A DNA stretch of 64,000 nt from Acidaminococcus intestini DSM 21505 (GTDB taxonomy: Bacteria > Bacillota > Negativicutes > Acidaminococcales > Acidaminococcaceae). Position 1 is the first letter of the stretch. Each line of letters opens with the position of its first letter. The translations under genes were made by a program, and so were the position numbers. The notes under the pieces were generated by a model. That model saw nothing but the letters and a program-made list of their open reading frames with translations. It was not told where the DNA came from and did not search any database. The stretch spans positions 124,001-188,000 of the forward strand of contig NZ_AULA01000001.1 in the NCBI RefSeq assembly GCF_000425045.1, in the 5' to 3' direction. This document shows positions 15,430-23,715 of the stretch, piece by piece.

Positions 15430-16170
15430 ATTGTAAGGTAAAAACCATAAGAAAAGCCCAAAACCGAACGTAGACAGCGGTTCGATTTTGGGCTTTTGGT
15501 TTTTATTTAGCTTTTGTGAGAAGCTGTTCTTTTGGAAATATAGGGATCACAACAGCATCTGGTACGACCTGCGTCCAATCTTTTCCTTTAGAACTTGATG
15601 CAACGCATCGCTCCGCCTTGGTAAGACGGTAAGCGCATCGCCGATTGATTCGCAAGCTTCCATGTGCCTTAGAAAAAGCGATGCAAGAGATTCCGCAGGG
15701 TGGTTAAGTGAGTCGCCGAATTTTTCGTTTTCTCTTATGCTGAAAAATTCGTGCAGAAAGCTTACTCATAGGGCAGCGACGATAGGAGCAGTCGGAGTTT
15801 CCTCTGCCGGAAAGGCCGTTCTTCTGATGTGAAACAGCAGAGAGCGCCCCCTTTTATCCCTTACAGCCGCACCCGTATAAATCCATTGCGGCTGCGGAGG
15901 GAAAAGAATCGTCTTCGTGTACGACGGACCCGCTAAAAAATATATTGCCACTCATATTGTGACGAAATTTCCATAAACATTTATCAACATAGTTTCCCGG
16001 TTGTGGTGGTAGATGAGGAATGCCGTTGACGTTTCCTTGCGAGCGATTAGCGAGGCAGATTCGACCAAGTTCTGAGGCTGCTTTGGAGCGATGGCGAAAA
16101 GCCGAAGAACATGTTTGAAAGCGAATCATTTCGGATCCGTTTCCCCGTCAGGGGACGGTTTGGGTCCGGC
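15430..16170 (-). repeat. Right copy of the roughly 700-bp inverted repeat
   Basis: Reverse-complement partner of 3590-4290, with long near-identical blocks around 15700-15800 (GGTTAAGTGAGTCGCCGAAT, the GAAAAATTC/GAATTTTTC hairpin, GAAAGCTTACTCA, AGGGCAGCGACGATAGGAG) and 15800-15960 (TTTCCTCTGCCGGAAAGGCC, ATAAATCCATTGCGG, TTCGTGTACGACGG). It is slightly longer than the left copy because of extra sequence around 15540-15640. No gene is visible within it. With the left copy it encloses about 11 kb of the island, a configuration in which recombination could invert the segment. Confidence 0.75.
15455..15494 (+). terminator. merR terminator, homologous to the one at 4232-4271
   Basis: AGCCCAAAACCGAAC (15455-15469) pairs with GTTCGATTTTGGGCT (15480-15494), with one mismatch, followed on the plus strand by TTTGGTTTTTATTTAGC. 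It lies 210 bp after the merR stop and forms the outer end of the right repeat. Confidence 0.65.
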
Positions 16171-16234
16171 GTAACTTGTGCCAACAAGTGCCTTAAAAGA
16201 CCGTAGTGTATGGCGCCAAACCGCCCTACGGGAG

Positions 16235-16272
16235 GGCGTCGAATTGATCTTTCGATCATACGGTCCTACTGC
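16235..16272. repeat. Short direct repeat, copy 2
   Basis: Partner of 15310-15343, with the shared core AATTGATnTTTCGATCAnACG and TCCT/CTGC ends. It sits just beyond the inner end of the right-hand repeat. The rest of 16171-16326 shows only small palindromes. Confidence 0.4.
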
Positions 16273-16326
16273 CTTTTCGCTCGGCAGCATTGGCATCAAA
16301 TCAGTTTGCTCTTTAGGCTGACGCCT

Positions 16327-17034
16327 TTACTTTTCCGAATGATCGGCCATATCTACAAACTCACAATTCAAGGCCTTTAATTTTTCATAGACCCAATCCT
16401 GGTTGCAGGATCCCGTTTCTTCGAGTTGGCGTAGGTTGGCCTGGTCCCGGGCCGTAATCTTCTTTGACTGTTCCAGGACCTGTTCGGCCTGGTCCGGACG
16501 AATAAAGACAATCCCGTCCGAATCGGCAACAACGATATCACCAGGATACACAATCTGTCCCCCGACAACAATCGGCACGTTGACTTCCCCCGGTCCGTTA
16601 AAGAATGGTCCGTTAGGGCTGACGCCTTTGGTAAAGACGAGAAAATCGTCCATTTCAGCAAGGGCCGCCGAGTCACGGGTTGCCCCATCGATGATAAGGC
16701 CCTTGACGCCGCGAGCTTTGCAGTATTTGGCCGTCACTTCGCCTGCCACGGCGCGGTCTGCGAACCCACCAGCATCGATGACAACAACATCGCCCCGTTT
16801 CGTATACTGGATTGCGGCGCGAAAAAGCAGGTTGTCCCCATGGGGCAGACGGATGGTAAAGGCCGTTCCCACGACAGAACGGGTGTATTTCTTAAGAGGC
16901 GTAATGCTGTGATCAACAGCCCCAAAACGGCTCATCGTATCGTCCAGATCGGACGTAGCAAGATCATAGAATTGGCGGACAAGTTCCTTTGGCGGACGCG
17001 TAAAGTCCTTGATGATGCGGCAACCAATATTCAT
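16327..17034 (-). CDS. RraA-like / HMG-aldolase-type protein
   Basis: 235 residues of the RraA/dimethylmenaquinone-methyltransferase-like fold, which includes 4-hydroxy-4-methyl-2-oxoglutarate aldolase and oxaloacetate decarboxylase as well as the RNase E inhibitor RraA. The family's GVKGLIIDGATRD motif (about residue 115) supplies the metal/substrate Arg-Asp, and VVIDAGG precedes it. The longer C-terminus (about 200-235) and general context favour the metal-dependent aldolase/decarboxylase group over RNase E control. AAAAAAGGAGA upstream supports this start over an in-frame ATG 39 bp earlier. It has its own promoter at 17072-17099. Confidence 0.8.
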   Translation of the reverse strand: MNIGCRIIKDFTRPPKELVRQFYDLATSDLDDTMSRFGAVDHSITPLKKYTRSVVGTAFTIRLPHGDNLLFRAAIQYTKRGDVVVIDAGGFADRAVAGEVTAKYCKARGVKGLIIDGATRDSAALAEMDDFLVFTKGVSPNGPFFNGPGEVNVPIVVGGQIVYPGDIVVADSDGIVFIRPDQAEQVLEQSKKITARDQANLRQLEETGSCNQDWVYEKLKALNCEFVDMADHSEK

Positions 17035-17071
17035 ATAATTATCTCCTTTTTTCTTTAAGTACCAAAATGCC

Positions 17072-17099
17072 ATTATAGACGTTTTACAAAATTTTGCAA
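17072..17099 (-). promoter_or_regulatory. Promoter of the RraA-like gene
   Basis: The minus strand shows -35 TTGCAA (17094-17099), a 16-bp spacer and -10 TATAAT (17072-17077), about 37 bp before the start codon and just after the niaR stop. Confidence 0.65.
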
Positions 17100-17103
17100 G
17101 CCT

Positions 17104-17610
17104 TTACTTAACCAAAAAGCCCGCCGCCTCTAGGGCCTCTTTAATCTCATTGAGGGCCTCCCTACTGGGAGCTTCCACGGTATGGTAATGGACGCCGCCA
17201 GCGATATTGGACAAGGGAGCTTCCGGATGGGCCCGGATGGCTTTCATGAAACGCTGCACATCCCGCCGACTCGATAGATTGAGTTTTCCTTCCAGCGTCC
17301 CATAGACAGGATGATCGATGGTCACGTTGCGGACCGTAGCTCCTGCATCAACGAAGATATTGAGTTCCTCTTCCATCCGTGACAGGTCGTGACGGACCTT
17401 GAAGCGATGCACGCGGCACGCCTCTCCCAAGATGAGATACCCCCGGTTTGTCGAAATGACCGGCACGTCCTGGGCGCGCAGAAGCGCGATATCTTGCACA
17501 ATGACCTGACGGCTCACTTGAAAGGCAGCGGCAAGGACCGCCCCTGAAATCGGCGTTTTGGCTCCCTGCAGCCGCTGCCTGAGATTTTCGCGTCGTGTAT
17601 GTCCATCCAT
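17104..17610 (-). CDS. niaR: NiaR-type transcriptional repressor of NAD synthesis/niacin uptake
   Basis: 168 residues: an N-terminal winged HTH (about 5-60, with VLAAAFQVSRQVIVQDIALLR as the HTH, shown partly) and a C-terminal 3H domain named for its conserved histidines. Those histidines are visible as HRFKVRH (near 78), DHPVYG (near 110) and GVHYHTV (near 148). In Firmicutes NiaR binds nicotinic acid and represses nad and niacin-transport genes. None of those is in the window, so targets lie elsewhere. It is divergent from 17816-18886. The ribosome site GGAAGGGTGG is upstream of the ATG. Confidence 0.9.
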   Translation of the reverse strand: MDGHTRRENLRQRLQGAKTPISGAVLAAAFQVSRQVIVQDIALLRAQDVPVISTNRGYLILGEACRVHRFKVRHDLSRMEEELNIFVDAGATVRNVTIDHPVYGTLEGKLNLSSRRDVQRFMKAIRAHPEAPLSNIAGGVHYHTVEAPSREALNEIKEALEAAGFLVK

Positions 17611-17661
17611 CTAAATTGCCACCCTTCCTCTGATTAGTATTTGACCGACCTTATTAGGGCC

Positions 17662-17690
17662 ATTTTTTCACAAATCACCTGTCCTGTCAA
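17662..17690 (-). promoter_or_regulatory. Possible niaR promoter
   Basis: The minus strand has a perfect TTGACA (17685-17690) and, 17 bp on, a weak AAAAAT -10 (17662-17667). GACAGGACAGGTG overlaps the -35 and could be an autoregulatory site, but I cannot check it against a NiaR-box model. Confidence 0.35.
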
Positions 17691-17767
17691 TTTTCCCACT
17701 CGCCTTAAAAAAGAGAGATAAGATTTTACAAAAAAAATGGATTTTTACGGTTTCTTTGGCAGAAACC

Positions 17768-17776
17768 TGCTATAAT
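17768..17776 (+). promoter_or_regulatory. Extended -10 promoter element
   Basis: TGCTATAAT: a perfect TATAAT with the upstream TGn of extended -10 promoters, 40 bp before the 17816 start. No good -35 is seen at standard spacing, as is common with extended -10 elements. Confidence 0.5.
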
Positions 17777-17815
17777 GAGGAACGTGATTTTAATGTAGGA
17801 AAGTGAGTGAACACG

Positions 17816-18886
17816 ATGGCAAATATGAATGACCGCTATATGGAAGAATACGAAGCGGCCCGCAGCGGCAGACCCAGCATCCAGGAAACGCTGACGAAGG
17901 CGCAGGAACAGGAACGAAAGAAAAAACGGCACCGCTATGAAAAAATAGGGGCCGCCCTCCTCGTCCTGATTGGTGCCTTGAGTTGGTACTTCTTCTACTA
18001 CACCCAGACGCCGCAGTATACGGTCAAACAGATTCAAAAAGCGGTCCAGCAGCATGACGCCGTAACGGTCCACCAAAAAGTTGATATGGACGGCCTGCTT
18101 TCAAAGAGCACCGACGCCATCCGCGATGCCGAGTGGGAGCTCAATCCAGACAGCGAATTCACGGAAGAAGACAAGCCCGAATTCATCAAGCACATGAAAG
18201 AAGTCATCGATAACGGCATCCTGACCGGTGACTGGACTGACTCCTACCAAAAGACCCATCCCGAGCGGGCCCTCAAGGTCAACCTGGGAGACCTTTCCCT
18301 GACCGAGATCAAGGACGTGAAGACGCAAAAAGACGAAGCCCTGGTCAATGTCAAGATGAAAAATGATGCCAGTAAGAGCGATGACATCCTCGTCCTGCGC
18401 CTGCGCAAAGACAAAAAAGGCTGGAAGCTCGAGGAAATCATGAACCTCAAATGGTACTACACCAAGATCCTCAAAGGGGAAGGCATGACGAAAAAAGAAA
18501 ACGCCCCCACCCCAGGAACGGACGCCGCCCTCTATGAAGCCGTCAAAAACAAGATTGCCGAAGAAGTCCCAGAAGCCAAAGTCATCTTGAACCAACTGCC
18601 GCAGGCATCGGGGACGAAGGGGACCAAGGAAATTACGCCGGAAGACGCCAAAAAAGTCGAGGACGCCGCCCAAAAAATGCAGACAATCTTGGAAAAACCG
18701 GTTGCCGGCAAAGTCCTCCGCTCCCTATTGGAACATCAGGATGAACTGCAGGCAAAGACCCAGCAGCTCCTTGAAAAAGTCCAGAACGGAAACAACACCA
18801 AGGAAATCGTGGACCAGCTGAAACAAAACGAGACCCTCCTGGAATGGGGGAACAAAATCCTGACCTGGGTCATCAATAACCTCTAA
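17816..18886 (+). CDS. Single-pass membrane protein of unknown function
   Basis: 356 residues. A basic, Glu/Lys-rich cytoplasmic N-terminus (about 1-45) is followed by one transmembrane segment (about 46-66, IGAALLVLIGALSWYFFYY). A large external region then has a DUF2939-like first half: QYTVKQIQKAVQQHDA around residue 72 resembles proteins whose loop begins with a TPxYxxxxIxxAixxxD motif. A Lys/Glu-rich helical C-terminal half (250-356) ends in WGNKILTWVINNL. The start was chosen at this ATG rather than a GTG 9 bp upstream because of spacing to GGAAAGTGAG. The function is not recognised. Confidence 0.75.
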   Translation: MANMNDRYMEEYEAARSGRPSIQETLTKAQEQERKKKRHRYEKIGAALLVLIGALSWYFFYYTQTPQYTVKQIQKAVQQHDAVTVHQKVDMDGLLSKSTDAIRDAEWELNPDSEFTEEDKPEFIKHMKEVIDNGILTGDWTDSYQKTHPERALKVNLGDLSLTEIKDVKTQKDEALVNVKMKNDASKSDDILVLRLRKDKKGWKLEEIMNLKWYYTKILKGEGMTKKENAPTPGTDAALYEAVKNKIAEEVPEAKVILNQLPQASGTKGTKEITPEDAKKVEDAAQKMQTILEKPVAGKVLRSLLEHQDELQAKTQQLLEKVQNGNNTKEIVDQLKQNETLLEWGNKILTWVINNL

Positions 18887-18890
18887 CCCT

Positions 18891-18925
18891 AAGGACGTAA
18901 ACGTTTGTCGCTTGCGTCCTTTTTT
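18891..18925 (+). terminator. Rho-independent terminator of the 17816 gene
   Basis: AAGGACG and CGTCCTT arms separated by a short loop, then six T, starting 4 bp after the stop codon. Confidence 0.75.
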
Positions 18926-19233
18926 GCTGCCTCCTCAAGAGGGCGTGCGGCCCAAAAGATCTTCTGTCCTTTCCCTTTTTTCACCGGAACGGGGCGCGCC
19001 TTTCAACGTTAGAGGCCAGGACTGTCGTATCATGATCTTTGGATGATAGGAAAAACGATTCTCCTACGATAAACCGCATAATACTGCTCATCTTTTTTTC
19101 CACTCTGATTCCATCATCCGTGCCCCGTTCACGTTATTTATTTTATTGCAGCACTGGGGAAAGGTGATGCGGGGGCAGTCAATTGGACTGGATTTGTTCA
19201 GATCAAAGATCGCTCTGATTCACCACAATGACG

Positions 19234-19277
19234 TGCCTCCATTACACTATGAAAAATCTATGGAAGTAATGGAGGCA
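19234..19277. terminator. 12-bp hairpin, CTCCATT family
   Basis: TGCCTCCATTAC pairs perfectly with GTAATGGAGGCA. There is no T run, and no gene ends immediately before it. See the related hairpins at 11831, 23625, 38575 and 43086. Confidence 0.4.
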
Positions 19278-19383
19278 TGACGATTCGTACCATGTTTCGT
19301 TCCTGATTGGGGATACCTTACGCCTGGGCGCCCCCCTCCTAACCACGTGTCGTCACTCCCGCGCCCAGCTCATCAAAGCGGGA

Positions 19384-19528
19384 GCTTTTTACAAATTCGT
19401 CCCATATGGGCCCATCTACTTTGTCGCCCGCGACCTCAATCTCCTCGACGTACACAAACCGTATGCCTCGTCGCTGAGGCCGGGAGCGCTTCGTATCTGA
19501 ACCCATCGGAACCGAATTTGTAAAAAGC
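19384..19528. repeat. 16-bp perfect inverted repeat enclosing about 113 bp
   Basis: GCTTTTTACAAATTCG at 19384-19399 and its exact reverse complement at 19513-19528. It could be the ends of a miniature element or a very large hairpin. No coding content lies between the arms. Confidence 0.5.
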
Positions 19529-19807
19529 AAATGGAGTAAAAGAATAAAAAAGCAGCACTATTTTTCGTATCAACCCAGATACGTAATACCGAGAAATCTT
19601 TGTACGGCGTCGCCCTTCCGCTCTCGCGTTTTTCCTAGCATCTGGACCAATCTGGGCCATATTCGAAAAAGGTAAATGAAAAGAGACCGTGAGGGAAAAA
19701 ATTTGAAAGTGCATCCCCATACAAAAAACCTCCCACCCCTACCAACTAGTAGGAACAGGAGGGCTTTTTCTCCTTATAAACTCTCATACTTAAAAGGAGT
19801 CATAGAA

Positions 19808-20341
19808 ATGCAGGAGGCAAAGGATCTTCACTTTACTGAAAATTACCTGCCGCAGATCAGCAAAAAGTCAGGAATGGATTCGCTGCTACATTTATCCTCC
19901 AGGAACAAATGAAGAAACACAAATGCTTTCAAGCTATGGGATGAAGCAAAATGCAATGTCCACGACAGGCATTTACATTTTTGACAACCAGTTCCGCGAA
20001 GCACAGAAACTCGAGAGGTTTGAGCCATGCCGTCAAGAGGGGGAAACTCTTTTCTATGCTGTAACATATGGAAAAATAAACCCCAACCATTTCTTAAATG
20101 GGTAAAAAGGCATTACCTTGGTAAAGGTTCCCCGAAAGGCAATTTTGCAAAAGTTATCAGTCTTGCATCCGAGCAGGAAACCTTCCCGGAAGATGCCAAT
20201 CTTGATATCACAATCAGCTCTCTCCAGACACGTTATGCCTGCAGCGAAACCATTCAAACAGCCACGAACCGGTGGAAGGAATACGTAAAAACGCATAATA
20301 AAAATTCTTTCTTTTTTCTTACATGCACCCTTCTTGCATAG
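19808..20341 (+). pseudogene. Decayed or frameshifted gene of unknown family
   Basis: Three consecutive plus-strand segments look coding but lie in different frames. The first starts at the ATG at 19808 and runs to about 19912. The second runs through about 19870-20105 and contains YIYPPGTNEETQ, IYIFDNQFREAQKLERFEP and ETLFYAVTYGK. The third runs from about 20100 to 20341 and contains GNFAKVISLASEQETFPED and NRWKEYVKTHNK. The DNA is more AT-rich than its neighbours. I do not recognise the protein. The simplest reading is a horizontally acquired gene broken by at least two frameshifts; unrelated chance reading frames cannot be excluded. Confidence 0.4.
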
Positions 20342-20404
20342 TACAAAGGGGGTTCCTTATATCAAGCAACATAGGTGCCTTGGTCTTACAGCCAGTCCTT
20401 CAAC

Positions 20405-20605
20405 TTATGACTCATACAGCCTATGGGCGCTTTCCATAAAGGCTTCCAATTCGTTTGCCATCAGACGGTTCGGGTTGTTGTAGTCCATATAAACACAGCA
20501 AAGCGTGCCGTTTTGCACCATCTCCACAGGGCAGGCAACAATCTTAGCAAGGTGCTGGTTTTTGAGGAGCCAAAATTCTCCAGTTTGCGGAATGGGTCGA
20601 TCCAT
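20405..20605 (-). CDS. Small hypothetical protein (66 aa)
   Basis: 66 residues with no signal peptide or membrane segment. A GAAAGGAACTGACA ribosome site lies just before the ATG. The sequence has a mixed hydrophobic core (EFWLLKNQHLAKIVACPVEM, then LCCVYMDYNN), suggestive of a small beta-rich domain, and an acidic helical tail. It is isolated between a decayed gene and a MATE exporter. The family is not recognised. Base composition and the ribosome site make it plausible as a real gene. Confidence 0.5.
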   Translation of the reverse strand: MDRPIPQTGEFWLLKNQHLAKIVACPVEMVQNGTLCCVYMDYNNPNRLMANELEAFMESAHRLYES

Positions 20606-20848
20606 TGTCAGTTCCTTTCTTGAAAGAGGGTAGGTATCATCTTGTCATTTTTTCGTAAGTCTCCCCTAGTATAAGGCACTATCCGGATTCCTTGCAATAT
20701 CTGGATTCCATTTACCATTTTAGGATGCAAGAAGTACAAAAAGCAGGACTCACTTTACGTCTTGCCTATCTTTTCGCATGTTTATGCTTTCATTATTCTG
20801 CTCCACTTGCCAGAACTTTACGGGCGTTATGGTACAGGAAAGGGTGCA

Positions 20849-22186
20849 TTACGTTTTCCCCTTTTCCTTTCCGCGAAGAAAAGATATCATCTTAGGCAGC
20901 TCATAACAAGTCATGGCAATCCAGCCAATCAGCATGGCATAGGCAACGGAAAGAAAGCCCACAGAAAAATAAAATGCAAGAATGGCGCAGCTTGCGACGC
21001 GGACACTAATATTAACAACACTGCTGTAAAGGGTTGTGGATAGCTCACCCATTCCCCTGAAAAATCCCTGCATCACATTCGTCAGGGCGCACAGCAAATA
21101 GATCCAGCTCATGGTAAGGAGATAAGCCTCTCCCAATCGGATAATGGCCAGCTCTTGTGTAAAAAGGCCCAAGATCCGTCCACTTGCGCCATACATCACC
21201 CCAGCAAAGGCCAACACATAGATAAGGGAAAAGGAAAGACTTGCAAAAATACTCCTGCGCACCCGTGCGGACGTACCCGCTCCGATATTCTGGGCAATGA
21301 AGGTGGTCATGGCATAGGCTATCGTCGATAAAGGCACCATGGCATAATCTTCAAACCGGCTGCTGACGCTGTAGGCGGCAATGACGGTCGTACCAAGCGT
21401 GTTCACAATCGCTTGGGTGCCCAGTTTGCCAATCTGCAGGGAAGACTGCTGCAGGGCGCTCACCATACTGAAAGAAAAGATTTTTTTTACTATGGTCCAC
21501 TCAACGGCAAGATGCTGCTTGATCGCAAGTTTACCCATAAAACTTGCAAGAAAAGGCAAACAGAACAAGGATGAGAGCAATTCGCAAAGGACCGTGCTTG
21601 CGGCAGCACCTACGATGCCCCAGCCAAAAACAACAACAAAAAGATAATCACCAAGAACATTGAGCCCCGCACTTACAGCGAGAATGAAGAGCGTCGTTTG
21701 ACTGTCCCCCATGGCCCTTAGGACCGTTGAAAAATAGCCATAGCAAAAATGGAAAAAGAGCCCCACCATGATGATCCTCACGTAGAGCGCTGCTTCCGTT
21801 AAGATAGCCACTGGGACTTGAAGAAGAAGCAGGATGGGCCGCGCAAACATAATCAGCACGGCTGAAAGAGCAAGGGACACCAGGGCTCCTGCGGCAAGGC
21901 CGCTCACTATCTGGCGGCGCAGGGCTTCCTTGTCTTTTGCCCCATAGGCCTTACCAATAAGGATGCTTGCGCCAAGGCAGATGCCATTGATAAAAAGAAG
22001 TGAAAACGTCATGAGCGGATTGCTCGTTCCCACCGCTGCAAGAGCCAAATCCCCAATATAGCGGCCAACAATGGCACTATCGACAGCATTGTAGGTCAGG
22101 GTGAGGTAATTGGATAAAATAAGCGGCAGTAAATAAGAAAGAAGCTGGTGGGAAATATTTCCTTTTGTCAAGTCATGGGTTTTCAC
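20849..22186 (-). CDS. MATE-family multidrug/Na+ antiporter
   Basis: 445 residues with twelve hydrophobic segments and the MATE N-terminal pattern: LTKGNISHQLLSYLLPLILSNYL (partly shown), then YNAVDSAIVGRYIG, and its pseudo-repeat in the second half (SFSMVSALQQSSLQIG). These exporters expel cationic drugs or other compounds against Na+ or H+. A GTG start after GGTGAT is used; an ATG 96 bp upstream would add a hydrophilic stretch not expected in this family. An ATTATA -10 complement lies near 22254. The substrate is unknown. Confidence 0.87.
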   Translation of the reverse strand: MKTHDLTKGNISHQLLSYLLPLILSNYLTLTYNAVDSAIVGRYIGDLALAAVGTSNPLMTFSLLFINGICLGASILIGKAYGAKDKEALRRQIVSGLAAGALVSLALSAVLIMFARPILLLLQVPVAILTEAALYVRIIMVGLFFHFCYGYFSTVLRAMGDSQTTLFILAVSAGLNVLGDYLFVVVFGWGIVGAAASTVLCELLSSLFCLPFLASFMGKLAIKQHLAVEWTIVKKIFSFSMVSALQQSSLQIGKLGTQAIVNTLGTTVIAAYSVSSRFEDYAMVPLSTIAYAMTTFIAQNIGAGTSARVRRSIFASLSFSLIYVLAFAGVMYGASGRILGLFTQELAIIRLGEAYLLTMSWIYLLCALTNVMQGFFRGMGELSTTLYSSVVNISVRVASCAILAFYFSVGFLSVAYAMLIGWIAMTCYELPKMISFLRGKEKGKT

Positions 22187-22507
22187 GGAAATCACCAACC
22201 TTATTATCTTTTCCACCGCAGGATGAGACGATAAAAAGCTTCCGCTGTCTTGATTATACCATTTACTAGGGGCTAACGGCATCTTTAAATGAAGGCTAGG
22301 AAACTGAAACTGCAGTCTGGAAGATCCAGCTCGACCACTAAAGCAATCATAGCTTACCCTTCCCTTTCTGTAGCTTAACAGTCCTTATCCAAGAAACACA
22401 CCCTCTTCCCGTTGACCTATCCGTTAGTTTCATCGCCTCCCTTCGCATAAAAAACGACCGAATACAGTTTTCTGCATTCGGTCAGGGGAATACATGATGA
22501 TAATCTT
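22187..22507. other. Intergenic stretch between MATE exporter and binding-protein gene
   Basis: Holds the MATE gene's leader with a TATAAT on the minus strand (22254-22259) but no clear -35, and the binding-protein terminator at 22456-22483. Nothing else is recognisable. Confidence 0.4.
22456..22483 (-). terminator. Rho-independent terminator of the binding-protein gene
   Basis: On the minus strand GACCGAATGCAG-AAAA-CTGTATTCGGTC with one mismatch, then GTTTTTTATG, 25 bp after the stop codon. Confidence 0.8.
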
Positions 22508-23347
22508 TTACAGTCCCAGTGCTTTTTCTGCACTTTCCGGCAGGTTCGGGGCTTTCTGGTTGAACCATTTCTTATAGAGTTTTGCATACGTGCCATCTTT
22601 TTTCATATCCGCAATGGCTTTATTGATGGCATCCTTGAGTTCTTTATCGTCTTGATTTAGGACAAAACCCAAGAGTTCCGATTTAGAATCAGGGATAGGA
22701 ATGACGCGGACTTTTCCCTTGCCTTTACCTTCAAGGGTGGAAAAATATTCACCCACCGGTTTGTCAACGATGGCAGCTGGCGCATTCCCAACCTGGACTT
22801 CGAGAAGGGCGTTAGCGCTGGAGTCAAACTGTTTAGCCACCATACCGTGGCTTTCGGCGTATTTGGCACCTGTTGTGCCAACCATAACGGCGACGTTCTT
22901 GCCCTTAAGATCAGCAGCCGACTGGACAGGACTATCCGTGGGAACAACAATGGCCAGTTTCGATTCGTAGAAAGGCGCCGCAAAGGCAACTTTCTTAGCC
23001 CGCTCTTTTGTCATGGTCATACCTGTAGCGGCAACGTCGACTTGTTTTGATTGGATGGCCGGAATGATACCGTTAAAAGGAATATTTTCCATCTGCGGCT
23101 CGCGGCCAAGGCGCTTTGCCACTTCCCGGATCATATCGATTTCCATGCCTTTATAATCGCTTTCGTCGCCACTCGTGCCTTTATCTTTAAATTCAAAAGG
23201 CACATAGGTTGCATTTGTCGCAATCTTGAGAACTTTTTTAGCGTCCGCGTTTTTTGCCGTCTCTTTATTGGTACCGCAGGCCGCGACTGATAGGGCAAGT
23301 GCGGCACCCAGTCCGGCGGCAAGAAGTTTTTTATAAATCTTTTTCAT
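22508..23347 (-). CDS. Amino-acid ABC transporter substrate-binding lipoprotein
   Basis: 279 residues: a lipoprotein signal with lipobox LSVAAC (Cys near residue 24), then a type-3 extracellular solute-binding domain. The N-lobe strand LKIATNATYVPFEF, the family signature G-x-EIDMIREVAKRLG, and the TGMTMTKERAKKVAFAAPFY and AVMVGTTGAKYAE segments match polar amino-acid (glutamine/cystine-type) binders. In this diderm it would be anchored in a membrane facing the periplasm. The start with GGGAGG upstream replaces one 60 bp earlier. No permease or ATPase gene adjoins it, so its transporter is encoded elsewhere. Confidence 0.9.
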   Translation of the reverse strand: MKKIYKKLLAAGLGAALALSVAACGTNKETAKNADAKKVLKIATNATYVPFEFKDKGTSGDESDYKGMEIDMIREVAKRLGREPQMENIPFNGIIPAIQSKQVDVAATGMTMTKERAKKVAFAAPFYESKLAIVVPTDSPVQSAADLKGKNVAVMVGTTGAKYAESHGMVAKQFDSSANALLEVQVGNAPAAIVDKPVGEYFSTLEGKGKGKVRVIPIPDSKSELLGFVLNQDDKELKDAINKAIADMKKDGTYAKLYKKWFNQKAPNLPESAEKALGL

Positions 23348-23375
23348 GATAGGACCTCCCTGTAAGCATGGGATT

Positions 23376-23404
23376 ATTATACAGCTAAGCGAATTTTTAT
23401 GCAA
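23376..23404 (-). promoter_or_regulatory. Promoter of the amino-acid-binding protein
   Basis: The minus strand shows -35 TTGCAT (23399-23404), a 17-bp spacer and -10 TATAAT (23376-23381), 29 bp before the start codon. No T-box or riboswitch structure is visible in the short leader. Confidence 0.7.
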
Positions 23405-23624
23405 CAAGAATCAATCCTTCATAATAGGCCAAATGTCCCTATACGCCTTGAGGAATACAGGAGCTTTTTTAGTGCAATCTCAATCGGTCTCTCGAGGATC
23501 TCTTTTCCATGGAATCAGTGCAGTCAGCGCCCTTTGTGGATTCTTCCTAAAAAGACGCATGGCGGCATATTTTAGTTCCTTTCGGATGAACCTGCAACGC
23601 ATGCCTTCTCGTCATGAAACAACA

Positions 23625-23668
23625 TACCCCCATAGCTCTCAAATCGTTTATCTGAGGCTATGGGGGTA
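23625..23668 (-). terminator. Hairpin after lpxI, CCCCAT family
   Basis: TACCCCCATAGC pairs with GCTATGGGGGTA, 48 bp after the lpxI stop. It is the probable end of the envelope operon, though the T run is poor. The remainder of 23405-23624 holds nothing I can name. Confidence 0.5.
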
Positions 23669-23715
23669 CGCATCACCCTTTACGATATACGGCGCAATCA
23701 CAGGCCAAGTGTCTT

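Larger units (their letters stand above)
18926..19807. other. Long non-coding stretch with repeats and hairpins
   Basis: About 880 bp with no supported gene. It holds three structures. The CTCCATT-family hairpin is at 19234-19277. A 16-bp perfect inverted repeat, GCTTTTTACAAATTCG, lies at 19384-19399 with its partner at 19513-19528. A hairpin at 19729-19762 (CCTCC...CCTAC...GTAGG...GGAGG) is followed by CTTTTT. Parts of 19280-19440 resemble 11876-12030, for example CCATAT-G-CCCATCT-C-TTGTC in both. This looks like accumulated repeat DNA rather than regulatory space of one gene. Confidence 0.5.

Noticed and set aside
16327-17034. Annotation as the RNase E inhibitor RraA proper
   Set aside because: The family name covers aldolases and decarboxylases with the same motif; length and C-terminus fit the enzyme group better, and nothing links it to RNase E here.
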